NCBI RefSeq assembly: GCF_001440415.1
Contig: NZ_LLYA01000174.1
Span: 1-56,059 of the forward strand
Source of the DNA: Bradyrhizobium retamae
GTDB taxonomy: Bacteria; Pseudomonadota; Alphaproteobacteria; Rhizobiales; Xanthobacteraceae
Direction of reading: 5' to 3'
DNA length: 56,059 bases
Positions 8,287-17,116 of the stretch are shown here, in pieces. How positions within the stretch are numbered: the stretch's first letter is position 1; every line of letters starts with the position of its first letter. The notes beneath the pieces were generated by a model. It was not told the DNA's origin and did no database searches. It saw nothing but the letters and a program-made list of their open reading frames with translations. The position numbers were made by a program, and so were the translations under genes.

Positions 8287-9591
8287 GTGATCGAACAGAG
8301 TTTCGATGCCATCGTGGTTGGCGCCGGAATGGCCGGCAACGCGGCGGCGCTGACCATGGCCAAGCGTGGCATGAAGGTGCTGCAGCTCGAGCGCGGCGAA
8401 TATTCCGGATCAAAGAACGTGCAGACTGCCATCCTCGATGCGGACATCGTGGAACAGCTGACCCCCGATTTCCGCGAGGACGCGCCGCTCGAGCGCCGCC
8501 TTGTCGAGCAGCGCTTTTGGTTAATGGATAGGCGCTCCCATATCGGGCTGCGCTACCGTTTCAACGACTGCAACGACGAGCGACCGAACCGGTATATCGT
8601 TATCCGCGCCCTATTCGATAAATGGTTCTCCCGGAAGGTGAGGGAGGCCGGCGCCACCGTCTTGTACCAGACTACAGTTACGGAGCTGGCGCAGAACCGC
8701 CGTGGCCGCGTCATTGGTGTGCGTACCGACCGCCAGGACGGCATAATCCACGCCGATGTAGTGGTGCTCGCCGAGGGCGTCAATGGCTTGCTCGGGACGT
8801 GTGCGGGCTTGCGCGAGCGGCCGACGCCCGATCAGGTTGCTCTGCAGGTCAAGGAAATGCACCTTTTGCCGCGCGAGACCATCGAAGCCCGTTTCAATCT
8901 CAAGCGCGACGAAGGGGTCGTGATCGAGGCCGCCGGCACCATCTCGCGCGGCATGACCGGCATGGGTTTCATCTATGCGAATAGGGAGTGCATCTCACTC
9001 GGCATCGGCTGCCTCGTCTCCGATCTCCAGCGAACGGGCGAAACGCCTTACGGGCTACTCAATCGCTTCAAGCGATATCCGTCGGTGGTGCCACTAATCA
9101 ACGGCTCAGAGCTCAAGGAATATTCCGCGCACCTCATCGCGAAACGGGGCTACAACACCATACCCCAGCTCTACGGCAAGGGCTGGGTGGTGGTCGGGGA
9201 TGCCGCCGAGCTCAACAATACCAGCCATCGCGGGCATCTGAACGTTGCGATGATCTCTGGACGAATTGCCGCGGAAGCGATCTTCCGTGTGAAGTCGCGC
9301 GGCGGTCGCAGCACGTCGAATAGTTTTTCACTATACAAGAAGATGCTGAACGAGTCGTATGAGGATCTGAAAAAGTACAAGGATATGCCGGCGCTGATGC
9401 ACACCGAGCCGGACAACTTTCTCCTCACCCATCCGCAGCTCGTCTCGAAGGCGATCCTGAACTTCGCGCGCATCGGTGGCAGGCCAAAGGCGGGGGAGGA
9501 GAAGTCGGACTCAAAATCCTTTGGCGATGTGTGGTCATGGACCGGACTCTTCGGCAATGGAGGCTTCCGCTTACCGCGCGCCTGGCGCTGA
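8287..9591 (+). CDS. fixC: FixC, ETF:quinone oxidoreductase-like flavoprotein
   Basis: FixC is the flavoprotein of FixABCX that passes electrons to quinone. The FAD dinucleotide motif GAGMAGNAAA is at the N-terminus, LAEGVNGLLG lies in the middle, and GWVVVGDAAELNN is the second FAD contact. The GTG start at 8287 has AAAGGAG just upstream. The length is 434 residues, full for the family, and the C-terminal LPRAWR ending is typical. The usual HREGSNLAM block reads HRGHLNVAM here, a divergent spot near the FAD site. It stands next to a dead fixB, and no fixX is recognised downstream. It could be decaying or could serve FixB/FixX made elsewhere. Confidence 0.9.
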   Translation: MIEQSFDAIVVGAGMAGNAAALTMAKRGMKVLQLERGEYSGSKNVQTAILDADIVEQLTPDFREDAPLERRLVEQRFWLMDRRSHIGLRYRFNDCNDERPNRYIVIRALFDKWFSRKVREAGATVLYQTTVTELAQNRRGRVIGVRTDRQDGIIHADVVVLAEGVNGLLGTCAGLRERPTPDQVALQVKEMHLLPRETIEARFNLKRDEGVVIEAAGTISRGMTGMGFIYANRECISLGIGCLVSDLQRTGETPYGLLNRFKRYPSVVPLINGSELKEYSAHLIAKRGYNTIPQLYGKGWVVVGDAAELNNTSHRGHLNVAMISGRIAAEAIFRVKSRGGRSTSNSFSLYKKMLNESYEDLKKYKDMPALMHTEPDNFLLTHPQLVSKAILNFARIGGRPKAGEEKSDSKSFGDVWSWTGLFGNGGFRLPRAWR

Positions 9592-10157
9592 ATCAGCACT
9601 AGCTCAAGCGAAAACATGGGAGCCAGAAATGTGAACTTCGAGCATTCGATGCACGTAAAGGACTAGCTGTTCTATAGCCCGTTATCTGGCCGACGTCCCA
9701 CCTGCCTACATCAAGGGTCGGCCCCACGAGAGCCCATTCCTGCAGTTAGTCGCTCCTGCTGAATGCTCTTGCCACGCCACTACGAGTCGAACACCAAGGC
9801 CATGCCAAGACTACAGTTGACGGTCGCATCGAATGCGGCGCTCCCGGCTCATCGGCGAGCCGCCCGCGACATCGAATGGCGCCAGCGACACGGCGGCTAC
9901 GGCGAGCTACAGCTGCGATGGCGCCTAACAAGGGCCTTCGTTGGTTCGATCCATCTGGCCGCGCACTCCAATCCCGCTCCCCCCGTCGCGCCGTTGCGGC
10001 TAGTGAAGCTAAAAGATGTCTAGCCCAACTTTTCGCCAGAAAAGGTCAATGTCCTTATTCGGGAGCTGTTTGGCAGCTCTCTTGAACTGCTGGAGTGGTA
10101 TGATCGGGCATTTTGTCATCGTCGCCTGAACGGGAAAGCGAAGAGGAGCGAACCGCT
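9592..10157. other. Region after fixC, no fixX recognised
   Basis: I looked for fixX, the ferredoxin-like gene that usually follows fixC, and saw no frame with its cysteine motifs. Only short open frames without family resemblance are present. The CGGGAGCTGTTTGGCAGCTCTC stretch near 10061-10082 can form a short hairpin. Confidence 0.4.
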
Positions 10158-10289
10158 ATGAATATGTTTGCCAGTTCAGCTGCCATCACAACCACTGTGC
10201 TCGGCATTGTTGGCATGGCCACGTGGCTCTTCAAAGCAGGCGAGGTTGAGAGATTTGGCCGAGCTGAAAAAGAAGCTCCATTATCTTAA
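10158..10289 (+). CDS. Small membrane protein, 43 aa
   Basis: This short frame has a good ribosome site (AGAGGAGCG about eight bases before ATG). It encodes 43 residues: a short polar start, one hydrophobic stretch (about residues 8-25, including ITTTVLGIVGMATWLF) that could span the membrane, and a charged tail (KAGEVERFGRAEKE). No family is recognised. Its position downstream of the fix cluster suggests but does not prove a symbiosis role. Codon use looks normal for the window. It may be a real small protein or a chance frame. Confidence 0.45.
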   Translation: MNMFASSAAITTTVLGIVGMATWLFKAGEVERFGRAEKEAPLS

Positions 10290-10557
10290 GTCCTCTCACC
10301 TGAACACGGCGCGGTTAGGGCACTTTACACTTCGATGATCATAGATGCAGAGCGATGAAGTTTTTCTCATTTCGACTCTGGACCAGGCGAGCATAGCGGG
10401 AGCGCCTATCACAGCGGCGGTGACCACGCTGGTGATCATTCTGGTGGTGCCGTAAATCAGCAACTGATCATGTGTAAGAACTAGATCGAATACAACTATT
10501 TGAGTTTTCGTTGGCGAGGCGCACCTTTCGTTAAAGAAGTAGTCCGGCCGTACTCCC

Positions 10558-10586
10558 GCCCTGCCAGCAACGAATGCTGGCAGGGC
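10558..10586. terminator. Strong hairpin downstream of MFS pseudogene
   Basis: An 11-base perfect inverted repeat (GCCCTGCCAGC / GCTGGCAGGGC) encloses a 7-base loop. It lies about 70 bases past the end of the minus-strand MFS pseudogene. There is no T-run on either side, so Rho-independent termination is possible but not assured. The flanking stretch 10290-10654 holds no recognised gene. Confidence 0.4.
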
Positions 10587-10654
10587 ACCGAAGACAAGGA
10601 GCACACGAGTCACAGAAGCTCGACGCTTCGCCCGGTCAGCGGTTCGGACGCCGG

Positions 10655-11987
10655 CTAGTGCGGTGTGGCTTGCACGCCTAAAACGCTGTTGGGCCGCTCA
10701 GGCCGTGACGGCTTCGCAACTCTCGAGGCTTGCCGTTCGGGATAGACGGTGAGTGCCGCGATGATGCCGAGCACGGCTGCGAACATCAGCCAAAAGCCGG
10801 GTGAAGCTTTGTCATCGGGTCGGTCGATCAGCCAAGTCGAGGCCAGTGGCCTAAAGGTGCCGAACAAGGCGGCCGCGAGTGCGAAGGCCAGGGAGAAACA
10901 GGTTGTGCGCACATGCTTCGGCACAATCTCGACAAAAGCGCCCAGCATAGTGCTGCTATAGATGCCGAAGTAGAACGAGAACATCATAGCCACCACGAGC
11001 ATCTTGCCGAAAGTAGGGGTGCTTACCAGCCAGTGCAATGCCGGTTAGGCGGTCACTAACGCAAGGCCGGCAATGGCTAGCAGAACCGGCTTGCGGCCGA
11101 TTCGGTCAGAGATGGCGCCGCCAATTGGATTCCATATATAAAGCTCGTCACGGCGACCAAAAGCGTCACCAAGAGCGCGTCCTGTGACAGCTTCAAGACG
11201 TTTTTGCCGAATGTGGGCTTGTAAACGGTGACGAAATAGAAGGTCGTTGTGGTCAGGATAGCGATCATCATGCCGAGGATGACGATCCGCCAGTTGGCGA
11301 GTGCCGAAGCAAAGACCTCGCGGGCCGTGGGATGCTTCTTCATCGCCAGAAATGCCGGCGTTTCTCCAGCGTGCGGCGGAGGAAACGATAAGCGGAATGA
11401 TTAGGCAGCCGAGAAAGAAAGGGATGCGCCAGCCCCAGGCGGCTACTGTTTCGACTGGCATCGATTCGTTCAGCACGTAGCCCACGATCGCCGCGACAAA
11501 GATCGCGACCTGCTGGCTGGAGGACTGGAACGAGATGTAAAAACCGCGCTTGCCCGGGTTGCGATCTCCGACAGGTATACCGAAACGCCGCCGACTTCGA
11601 TGCCCGCAGAAAAGCCCTGCAGAAGCCGTCCGAGCAGCACGATAACGGGTGCGGCAATGCCGATTGTCTCGTAACTGGGACAGAAGGCGATGATCACGGT
11701 GCCGATTGCCATGATTGAGAGCGTGACGATCAGGCCTTCTCAATATAGGCTCCGAGCACGATCGCGACGACCGGACGCATCAAGGCGCCCAGCCAGAACA
11801 CGCCGAACGTGTTGAGCAGCGAAGCGGTTTCGCTCTCAGACGGGAAGAACGCCTTCCCAATGGCGCTGGCGTAAAAGCCGAACAGAAAAAAATCGAACTG
11901 CTCGAGGAAATTGCCGCTCGTCGCACGCAAAATCGTGCCGATGCGCGATTTGACCGTTGGTGCGTGCGGGATGAATGTTTGTGACAC
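10655..11987 (-). pseudogene. MFS transporter (MHS / metabolite:H+ symporter type), multiply frameshifted
   Basis: This was a major-facilitator permease for an organic acid or osmolyte. A GTG start at 11987 with GGAGGA upstream opens the frame. Recognisable pieces in order are FLEQFDFFLFGFYASAIGKAFFP, FWLGALMRPVVAIVLG, LLGRLLQGFSAGIEVGGVSVYL, FLGCLIIPLIV, a middle piece with FYFVTVYKPTFGK, GGAISDRIGRKPVLL and a last block containing MFSFYFGIYSSTMLGAFVEIVP. The pieces lie in different reading frames, with shifts near 11735, 11545, 11345, 11130 and 11045. The product cannot be made. The ordering and motifs (R-P-V/DRIGRKP) are typical of the MHS subgroup. Specificity cannot be told. Confidence 0.8.
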
Positions 11988-12510
11988 CGTGAGTTTCCTC
12001 CCCGTCTGAAACGGCCGGTTGCGGAAAACCTCACGCCAGCCTAACTGCAATTCAGGCCGAGAATCTGCCATCATGGACACTACCGACCAACCGGAAAGCG
12101 CCTCATCTTTTCGGCATATTTTCGGCGACTGCCGGACTGTTGCACAGATTTTCAGGATCTGTGTTGCATGTTCAGCGAGGAGCCAATCGCGGAGTAATCG
12201 GAGCTTGGCCGATCTTCGGCAACAACGTCCATCCGCCGGCAGCGCCATCTTCAGTGCTGCACGGGTATGGAACGAGAACGACCATGAGTCGAATCGCAAC
12301 ATCCGCATCCATACCGCGGGATGCGGCGCGAGCCTCCGAAAGGAGGTCGCGGAGATAGGTCGCGCCGAGATTCTTGTAAGTCCAAAGACAAGCTCGTGAT
12401 CGCGACCGGCGGCCTGGAGCGCTCGCATATCACCGCGATCTCCGCGCTCGCCTCCGGCGACGAGCTGACGATATCAACGCGCGTGCAGGCCAGGCGAAAT
12501 TGATGGTTCA
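11988..12510. other. Intergenic region with an inverted repeat
   Basis: No gene is recognised. At 12143-12163 a perfect 7-base inverted repeat CACAGAT-N7-ATCTGTG is present, of operator-like size. It would lie upstream of the minus-strand MFS pseudogene, so it may be the relic of that gene's control site. Confidence 0.35.
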
Positions 12511-12816
12511 CTAGGTTCGGACCAGAAACGATGCGGTTGGATCGTAGATTCGAATGCGATCGGGCTGATTCTTGGCGCCGATATCGAGCACCGCCCAGGC
12601 CTTTGCGGTATCATTGCCGGCGCAAGCGCTACACGAGCAGGATCGTGCCTTGAGGTTATAGCCAATACCGCATCCCACTGCGCTCCTCCATTCAAGCAAT
12701 GGAGTGTCGGTAAATGATTGCGCATTGTTGACGAGGATCGCAACCATCCCGAGCTGCTCGGCCGCATCGGTGGCAACCTGTTGGACTTCAGCGGCAGCAA
12801 AAGGCGCTCGCCGCAT
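12511..12816 (-). pseudogene. Short-chain dehydrogenase remnant
   Basis: The minus-strand frame contains AEQLGMVAILVNNAQSFTDTPLLEW, which resembles the mid-part of SDR enzymes (the NNAG motif reads NNAQ). The sequence downstream loses sense after a frameshift; a WDAVLAI piece appears in the next frame. Neither the N-terminal Rossmann glycine motif nor the YxxxK motif survives. It follows a RedY-like gene on the same strand, the same order as the intact pair at 50165-51263, so it may be the broken copy of that arrangement. Confidence 0.55.
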
Positions 12817-12989
12817 GTCCCTTCCGCCGACTGGCCCTGACGACTTATTGCGCAGCTTCGAAAGTGGATCGACAGTCGACGGCCACAGCGCTCCGAGCCG
12901 CGCGAATTAACGCGCGAGCTCCTCCCGGGCGTCCGAGGACGAACCGATGACGAGGGAAACCTTTCCGATGAAGCCCGGGCCGGCCAAAC

Positions 12990-13313
12990 TCATGGTTTGA
13001 TGCGTTCCGTCCAGACCGACACTGTCTTGGATCTGTCGAGATACTTCTCATAGAGTTCGTCGAGCATTTCCTTGCCGACCACAGCCAATTCAGCTTGATA
13101 GGCCGCGCGATCCGTCACCTCAATGCGCTCGACATAATCCCACGGGCCGCCCGATAGGCCAGCTCCGGTTTCGGTAATGCGGTGCGTACAATAGTTGACG
13201 ATAGTTTTCATTTTGGCGGCGGTGACATAGTCCACCTCGCGTTCGAAGCGTTCATAGTCTGCCGCGCTGACACCCGGCTTTAATGCGGCAAATACAAATC
13301 GGACAACAGCCAT
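12990..13313 (-). CDS. RedY/HapK-like small protein (copy 1)
   Basis: This 107-residue protein belongs to the family named after RedY and HapK of prodiginine clusters, small alpha+beta proteins of the ferredoxin-like/Dabb type with poorly defined function. It has FVFAALKPGVSAADYERFEREVDY, then YCTHRITETG and the GGPWDYVERIEV block, and ends YLDRSKTVSVWTERI. It is intact but lies just behind an ABC ATPase fragment and before an SDR remnant, so its expression is doubtful. It is very similar to the pseudogene at 16697-17080 and related to copies at 26245 and 50165. Confidence 0.65.
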   Translation of the reverse strand: MAVVRFVFAALKPGVSAADYERFEREVDYVTAAKMKTIVNYCTHRITETGAGLSGGPWDYVERIEVTDRAAYQAELAVVGKEMLDELYEKYLDRSKTVSVWTERIKP

Positions 13314-13316
13314 AAT

Positions 13317-13724
13317 TCATTCTTCTCCTTGTTGTGACGGACCAGAAATCAAGCGACCAGCTCTGAGCCAAGATGAGAGGCGACGAATGGGCCCGGCGCG
13401 AGCTCCTTCAAGGGCGGTCTTTCTGCTCAGATGGGGAGAACGCCCGCGCAGCCTGCATCTGGGGGCGAAATCGATAGAGCTTGGGATTTCGCCGGCTAAC
13501 GTGAGGTCATCTCGCTTTGCGTCGGCATCGGGCACGGAACGCCGATCGGTCAGGCTCGCGTAAGGGTGCAAGGGCGTCGCGAACAAATCGCGTGTGTCAG
13601 ACATCTCTACGATGCTGCCGAAATGCGTCACTGCAACGCGGCTCGCGAGGTACTTCACCGCGCGACATCGTGCCAAAGCCCGTGCTGGGCTAACGACAGC
13701 GGCACCCGCGAAGGATGCTGCCAA
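13317..13724 (-). pseudogene. Dipeptide-type ABC ATPase (DppF-like), 3' fragment
   Basis: The frame corresponds to the last ~120 residues of the intact ATPase at 17117-18124: KYLASRVAV, GSIVE.SDTRDLFA.PLHPY, LAGEIPS and CRLRGR are shared. The Walker A, signature and Walker B parts are missing, and the final cysteine-rich segment is scrambled. Together with the adjacent RedY-like gene it forms a decayed duplicate of the 16.7-17.5 kb segment. Homology at nucleotide level fades near 13680. Confidence 0.8.
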
Positions 13725-14685
13725 GCTTCAATCGGCGGGACCGCACTCAACAGTGCAGCGTCTATGGCATCGATTTGGATCGATCGAGCGAGTTTCATCT
13801 GAACTCCGAGGCCGTCTCTGCGAGATGGCCGTGGTCGTAGTGTATCCCCACCGTGTCCCAGCAATCGGCGTGCCACAAAAGACGTTGTGCGAACTTGGTT
13901 GCACAGGGCAACACCATGTGCTTGGCGACGCGCCAGTGGAATACTTGCGCCTTCCTGTCGGGTTCCGCACATAGCCGTCTTCAGCCGGACACGGCTGAAC
14001 ACGACAACACGCAGGCAGGATGGGGCGACTTGATGCAGTACAAGCAGGGAGTTATCGGAGAACCCCGAAGCGCCGCGTCGGGGAGGGCGGTCCCTCAGCT
14101 CACGGGCCATTCCTCGCAGCTGTTCCTGACCAGCTCCATCGGCCTAGAGTCCCCCTCTACGAGATCTCGTCATACGGAGCCGACACCTTGCTAGCGTCGA
14201 GCAGGCAATTGAGTTTACCGGGGCGGCGAGAAGCGAAAGATGGAGATGTTCGGCGAGAGGCTCAATCGCGGTTTCGCCTTCCGGGCAATGATCAACACGT
14301 ACTGGACGAATAGTCCTGCGCGCGTTTTTCTTCCGTCATCTGCGTCTGAACTTTAGCGCGATGACCTCGCGAAGCCTGAGCCGGCCGCCTCCCTCGTTCC
14401 GCCCTTTATCACGGTGAGAGGCGTTCCTCCTTCTCTAGCCGGCCAGAGCGTCGGTGTTCTCGATTGCAGTCTTTAAAATCGTGCTCGATCTAAGCCAAGC
14501 TCCGGGCGGATCGGCCGGCGCGAAGCGCGATGCAATTGCTGCGGCGTAACGCTTGATCAGCGCGATCCGCAACAAGGCAGCCGGTCAATCGCCGCGATCC
14601 TTCCAACGGCGTATCGCGGACCCGATACGCGTTGTAAGGTCAACGGCCGCGTCTCGAAAAGCAGAACATCATCATTCACTGCGTG
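13725..14685. other. Long intergenic stretch before nodM
   Basis: These ~960 bases hold no gene I can support; open frames on both strands lack family resemblance. I looked for a nod box and did not see a convincing one. Confidence 0.4.
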
Positions 14686-14702
14686 CTGGCATGCTAATTG
14701 CC
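14686..14702 (+). promoter_or_regulatory. Putative sigma-54 promoter upstream of nodM
   Basis: CTGGCATGCTAATTGCC has TGGCA and TTGC at the correct spacing, with mismatches at only three positions of YTGGCACGRNNNTTGCW. It lies 132 bases before the nodM start. No TGT-N10-ACA activator site was found nearby, so the activator is unknown. Confidence 0.55.
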
Positions 14703-14834
14703 TGCCTGTGGCTCAACGCATAAATGGTAAGGCATGATCAATCTGACGGACAGCGCCACGTTAGCTTGCCGCCCACATTTTCAAGCGGGACGACGATATC
14801 GTTCAAGTGCAGCTAATGGGGGAGATTGATCTGC

Positions 14835-16661
14835 GTGTGCGGGATTGTCGGCATTTTGGGACGCGCTCCGGTCGCGGACCAACTCGTCGCTTCGCTGAAG
14901 CGGCTGGATTATCGCGGCTCTGAGTCTGCGGGTGTTGCGACGCTGGAAGGCGATCACTTCGATCGGCGGCTCTCCGAGGGCAAGCTGAAAAACCTCGAGA
15001 ACCGGCTGCGCGCCAAGCCGCTGTGGGGCCATATCGGGATCGGCCACAGCCGCTGGGCCACCCGCGGCAAGCCGATCGAGAGTAACGCTCATTCGCATAT
15101 GACCGATAACGTGGCCGTGGTCCACAACGGCATTATTGAGAATCTCCGCAAGCTGCGTGCCGAATTGGAGCAGCAGGGCACCCAATTCGCCTCTGAAACC
15201 GACACCAAAATGGTCGCTCATCTCGTCGAATCCTATCTGACGAATGGCTATTCACCGTCGCAGGCAGTGAAAGCGTCGCTGCCGAAATTGCGCGGCGCGT
15301 TCGCGCTGGCCATCCTGTTCAAGGGCCATGACGATCTCATGATCGGCGCTCGCAAGGGCTCGCCGCTTGCGATCGGTCAGGGGGATGGCCAGATGTATCT
15401 GGGCTCGGATGCGATTGCGCTTGCGCCGTTCACCGACACCATCACCTATCTCGAGGACGGCGATTGGGCCGTGCTCACCCGCAAGAACAGCGTGATCTTT
15501 AACGCGCAAGGCGCCGTTGCCCATCGCGAGGTGGTGAAATCAGGGGGCTCGTCGTTCCTGGTCGACAAGGCGAATTATCGTCACTTCATGGCCAAGGAAA
15601 TTCACGAGCAGCCGGAAGTGGTGGGCCATACACTCCGGCGCTATGTCGACATGGCCGCCGAGCGCATCGCGTTGCCGCAGAGACTGCCATTCGACTTCAA
15701 CGACATTGGCCGCATATCGATCACGGGTTCCGGCAGCTCGAGCTATGCCGGCTATGTCGCCAAATATTGGTTCGAGCGTCTGGCCCGCGTCCCAGTCGAG
15801 CTCGATGTTGCCTCCGAATTCCGCTTCCGCGAGGCGCCGCTGCGCAAAGGCGATCTTGCCATCTTCATCTCGCAATCGGGCGAGACGGCCGACACGCTGG
15901 CCGCGCTCCGCTACGTCAAGGCGCAAGGGCTCCATACGCTCTCAGTCGTCAACGTGCCTACCTCGGCCATTGCGCGTGAGAGCGAGACCATGCTGCAGAC
16001 GCTGGCCGGGCCCCAAATCGGCGTCGCCTCGACCAGAGCGTTCACCTGCCAGCTGATGGTGCTCGCCGCGCTCGCGGTCGCCGCCGGCAAGTCGCGCGGT
16101 GAATTGTCCGACTCCGACGAGACCAGGCTCGTGCAGAGGTTGATCGAGATTCCGAGGCTGATGGCAACCGCGCTCGCCACCGAGCCCCAAATCGAAAAGC
16201 TCGCGCGCGACATGGCGAAATGTCGCAACGTGGTCTATCTCGGCCGCGGCACCTCGTTCCCTTTGGCGCTGGAAGGCGCGCTGAAGCTGAAGGAAATCTC
16301 TTATGTCCACGCCGAAGGCTATGCCGCCGGCGAGCTCAAGCACGGCCCGATTGCGTTGATCGACGAGACCATGCCTGTGGTCGTCATCGCGCCCTATGAC
16401 GGGGTGTTCGAAAAGACCGTCTCAAACATGCAGGAAGTTGCAGCAAGAGGCGGCAATATCATCCTGATGACCGATGCAAAGGGCGCGAGGGAGGCGACCA
16501 TAGACCCGCTCGTGACCATCTTGCTGCCAGACATGCCGGCAACCTTTACGCCGATGGTCTATGACATTCCGATGCAGCTTTTAGCCTATCATACCGCGGT
16601 GGTGATGGGCACCAACGTGGATCAGCCGCGCAATCTTGCTAAAGCGGTAACCGTAGAATAG
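14835..16661 (+). CDS. nodM: Glutamine:fructose-6-phosphate aminotransferase (GlmS/NodM)
   Basis: The enzyme makes glucosamine-6-phosphate from fructose-6-phosphate and glutamine, feeding UDP-GlcNAc and, in rhizobia, Nod-factor backbone. The GTG at 14835 is chosen because it puts the nucleophilic cysteine at position 2 (CGIVGI), as class-II glutamine amidotransferases require; upstream TTG 14826 would bury it. The glutaminase domain (1-~240) has YRG, HSRWAT and VVHNGIIEN. Two SIS domains follow with SGSSSYAG, SQSGETADT and HAEGYAAGELKHGPIALID, and the end PRNLAKAVTVE is standard. The length, 608 aa, is normal. Oddities: WATRG replaces the usual WATHG, and YRGSESAG replaces YRGYDSAG, both in the glutamine domain. 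It is alone on its strand. A housekeeping glmS role cannot be excluded. Confidence 0.9.
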   Translation: MCGIVGILGRAPVADQLVASLKRLDYRGSESAGVATLEGDHFDRRLSEGKLKNLENRLRAKPLWGHIGIGHSRWATRGKPIESNAHSHMTDNVAVVHNGIIENLRKLRAELEQQGTQFASETDTKMVAHLVESYLTNGYSPSQAVKASLPKLRGAFALAILFKGHDDLMIGARKGSPLAIGQGDGQMYLGSDAIALAPFTDTITYLEDGDWAVLTRKNSVIFNAQGAVAHREVVKSGGSSFLVDKANYRHFMAKEIHEQPEVVGHTLRRYVDMAAERIALPQRLPFDFNDIGRISITGSGSSSYAGYVAKYWFERLARVPVELDVASEFRFREAPLRKGDLAIFISQSGETADTLAALRYVKAQGLHTLSVVNVPTSAIARESETMLQTLAGPQIGVASTRAFTCQLMVLAALAVAAGKSRGELSDSDETRLVQRLIEIPRLMATALATEPQIEKLARDMAKCRNVVYLGRGTSFPLALEGALKLKEISYVHAEGYAAGELKHGPIALIDETMPVVVIAPYDGVFEKTVSNMQEVAARGGNIILMTDAKGAREATIDPLVTILLPDMPATFTPMVYDIPMQLLAYHTAVVMGTNVDQPRNLAKAVTVE

Positions 16662-16696
16662 GCGGGCTTAGATAGATGTCACTGGAACAGGTTTTA

Positions 16697-17080
16697 TTTT
16701 GTTTGGTACAGTGGGGATGGTGTTTCAGCGCCGCAAATTGCCGCATGCGGACCTGATCCGGCTTCGATACGCTCTGACCAGACCGATACTGTCTTGGATT
16801 TATCGAGATAATTCTCGTAAAGTTCGTCGATCAGTTCCTTGCCGGCAACGGCAAGTTCAGCTTGTTAGGCTGCACGGTCGGTCACCTCAATGCGCTCGAC
16901 GTAGTGCCACGGTCCGCCCGATAGGCCGGCGCCGGTTTCGGTGATGCGGTGCGTGCAATAGCTCACGATAGTCTTTAATTTGGAGGCGATGACATAGTCC
17001 ACCTCGTGCTCGAAGCATTCATAGTCTGCCGCACCGACACCCGGCTTCAATGCGGCAAACACAAATCGGACAATCGCTAT
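16697..17080 (-). pseudogene. RedY/HapK-like protein, nonsense mutant (copy 2)
   Basis: This is a close relative of copy 1. Read from 17080, the start codon position is ATA instead of ATG. The frame runs FVFAALKPGVGAADYECFEHEVDY to IEVTDRAA and then meets TAA at 16865-16867, exactly where copy 1 has a tyrosine codon (TAT). Downstream of the stop the frame stays family-like (AVAGKELIDELYENYLDKSKTVSVW). Loss of start and a nonsense codon make it a recent pseudogene. It sits 36 bases beyond the end of the dppF-like ATPase, so it was probably the last gene of the ABC operon. Confidence 0.8.
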
Positions 17081-17116
17081 AATGGATCGTCACCCTTTGT
17101 TATGGCGGACCTGAAA

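Noticed and set aside
10061..10086. Possible sigma-54 promoter (TTGGCAGCTCTCTTGAA) before the 43-residue ORF
   Set aside because: The GG is present, but the -12 GC reads GA; the invariant GC is required, so it was not called.
10296..10613. Minus-strand open frame of 105 residues with hydrophobic stretches
   Set aside because: It spans the strong 11-base hairpin, has no family resemblance and no clear ribosome site; more likely non-coding sequence around a terminator.
13725..14685. Search for a nod box upstream of nodM
   Set aside because: No stretch with the repeated ATC-N9-GAT pattern of a nod box was convincing.
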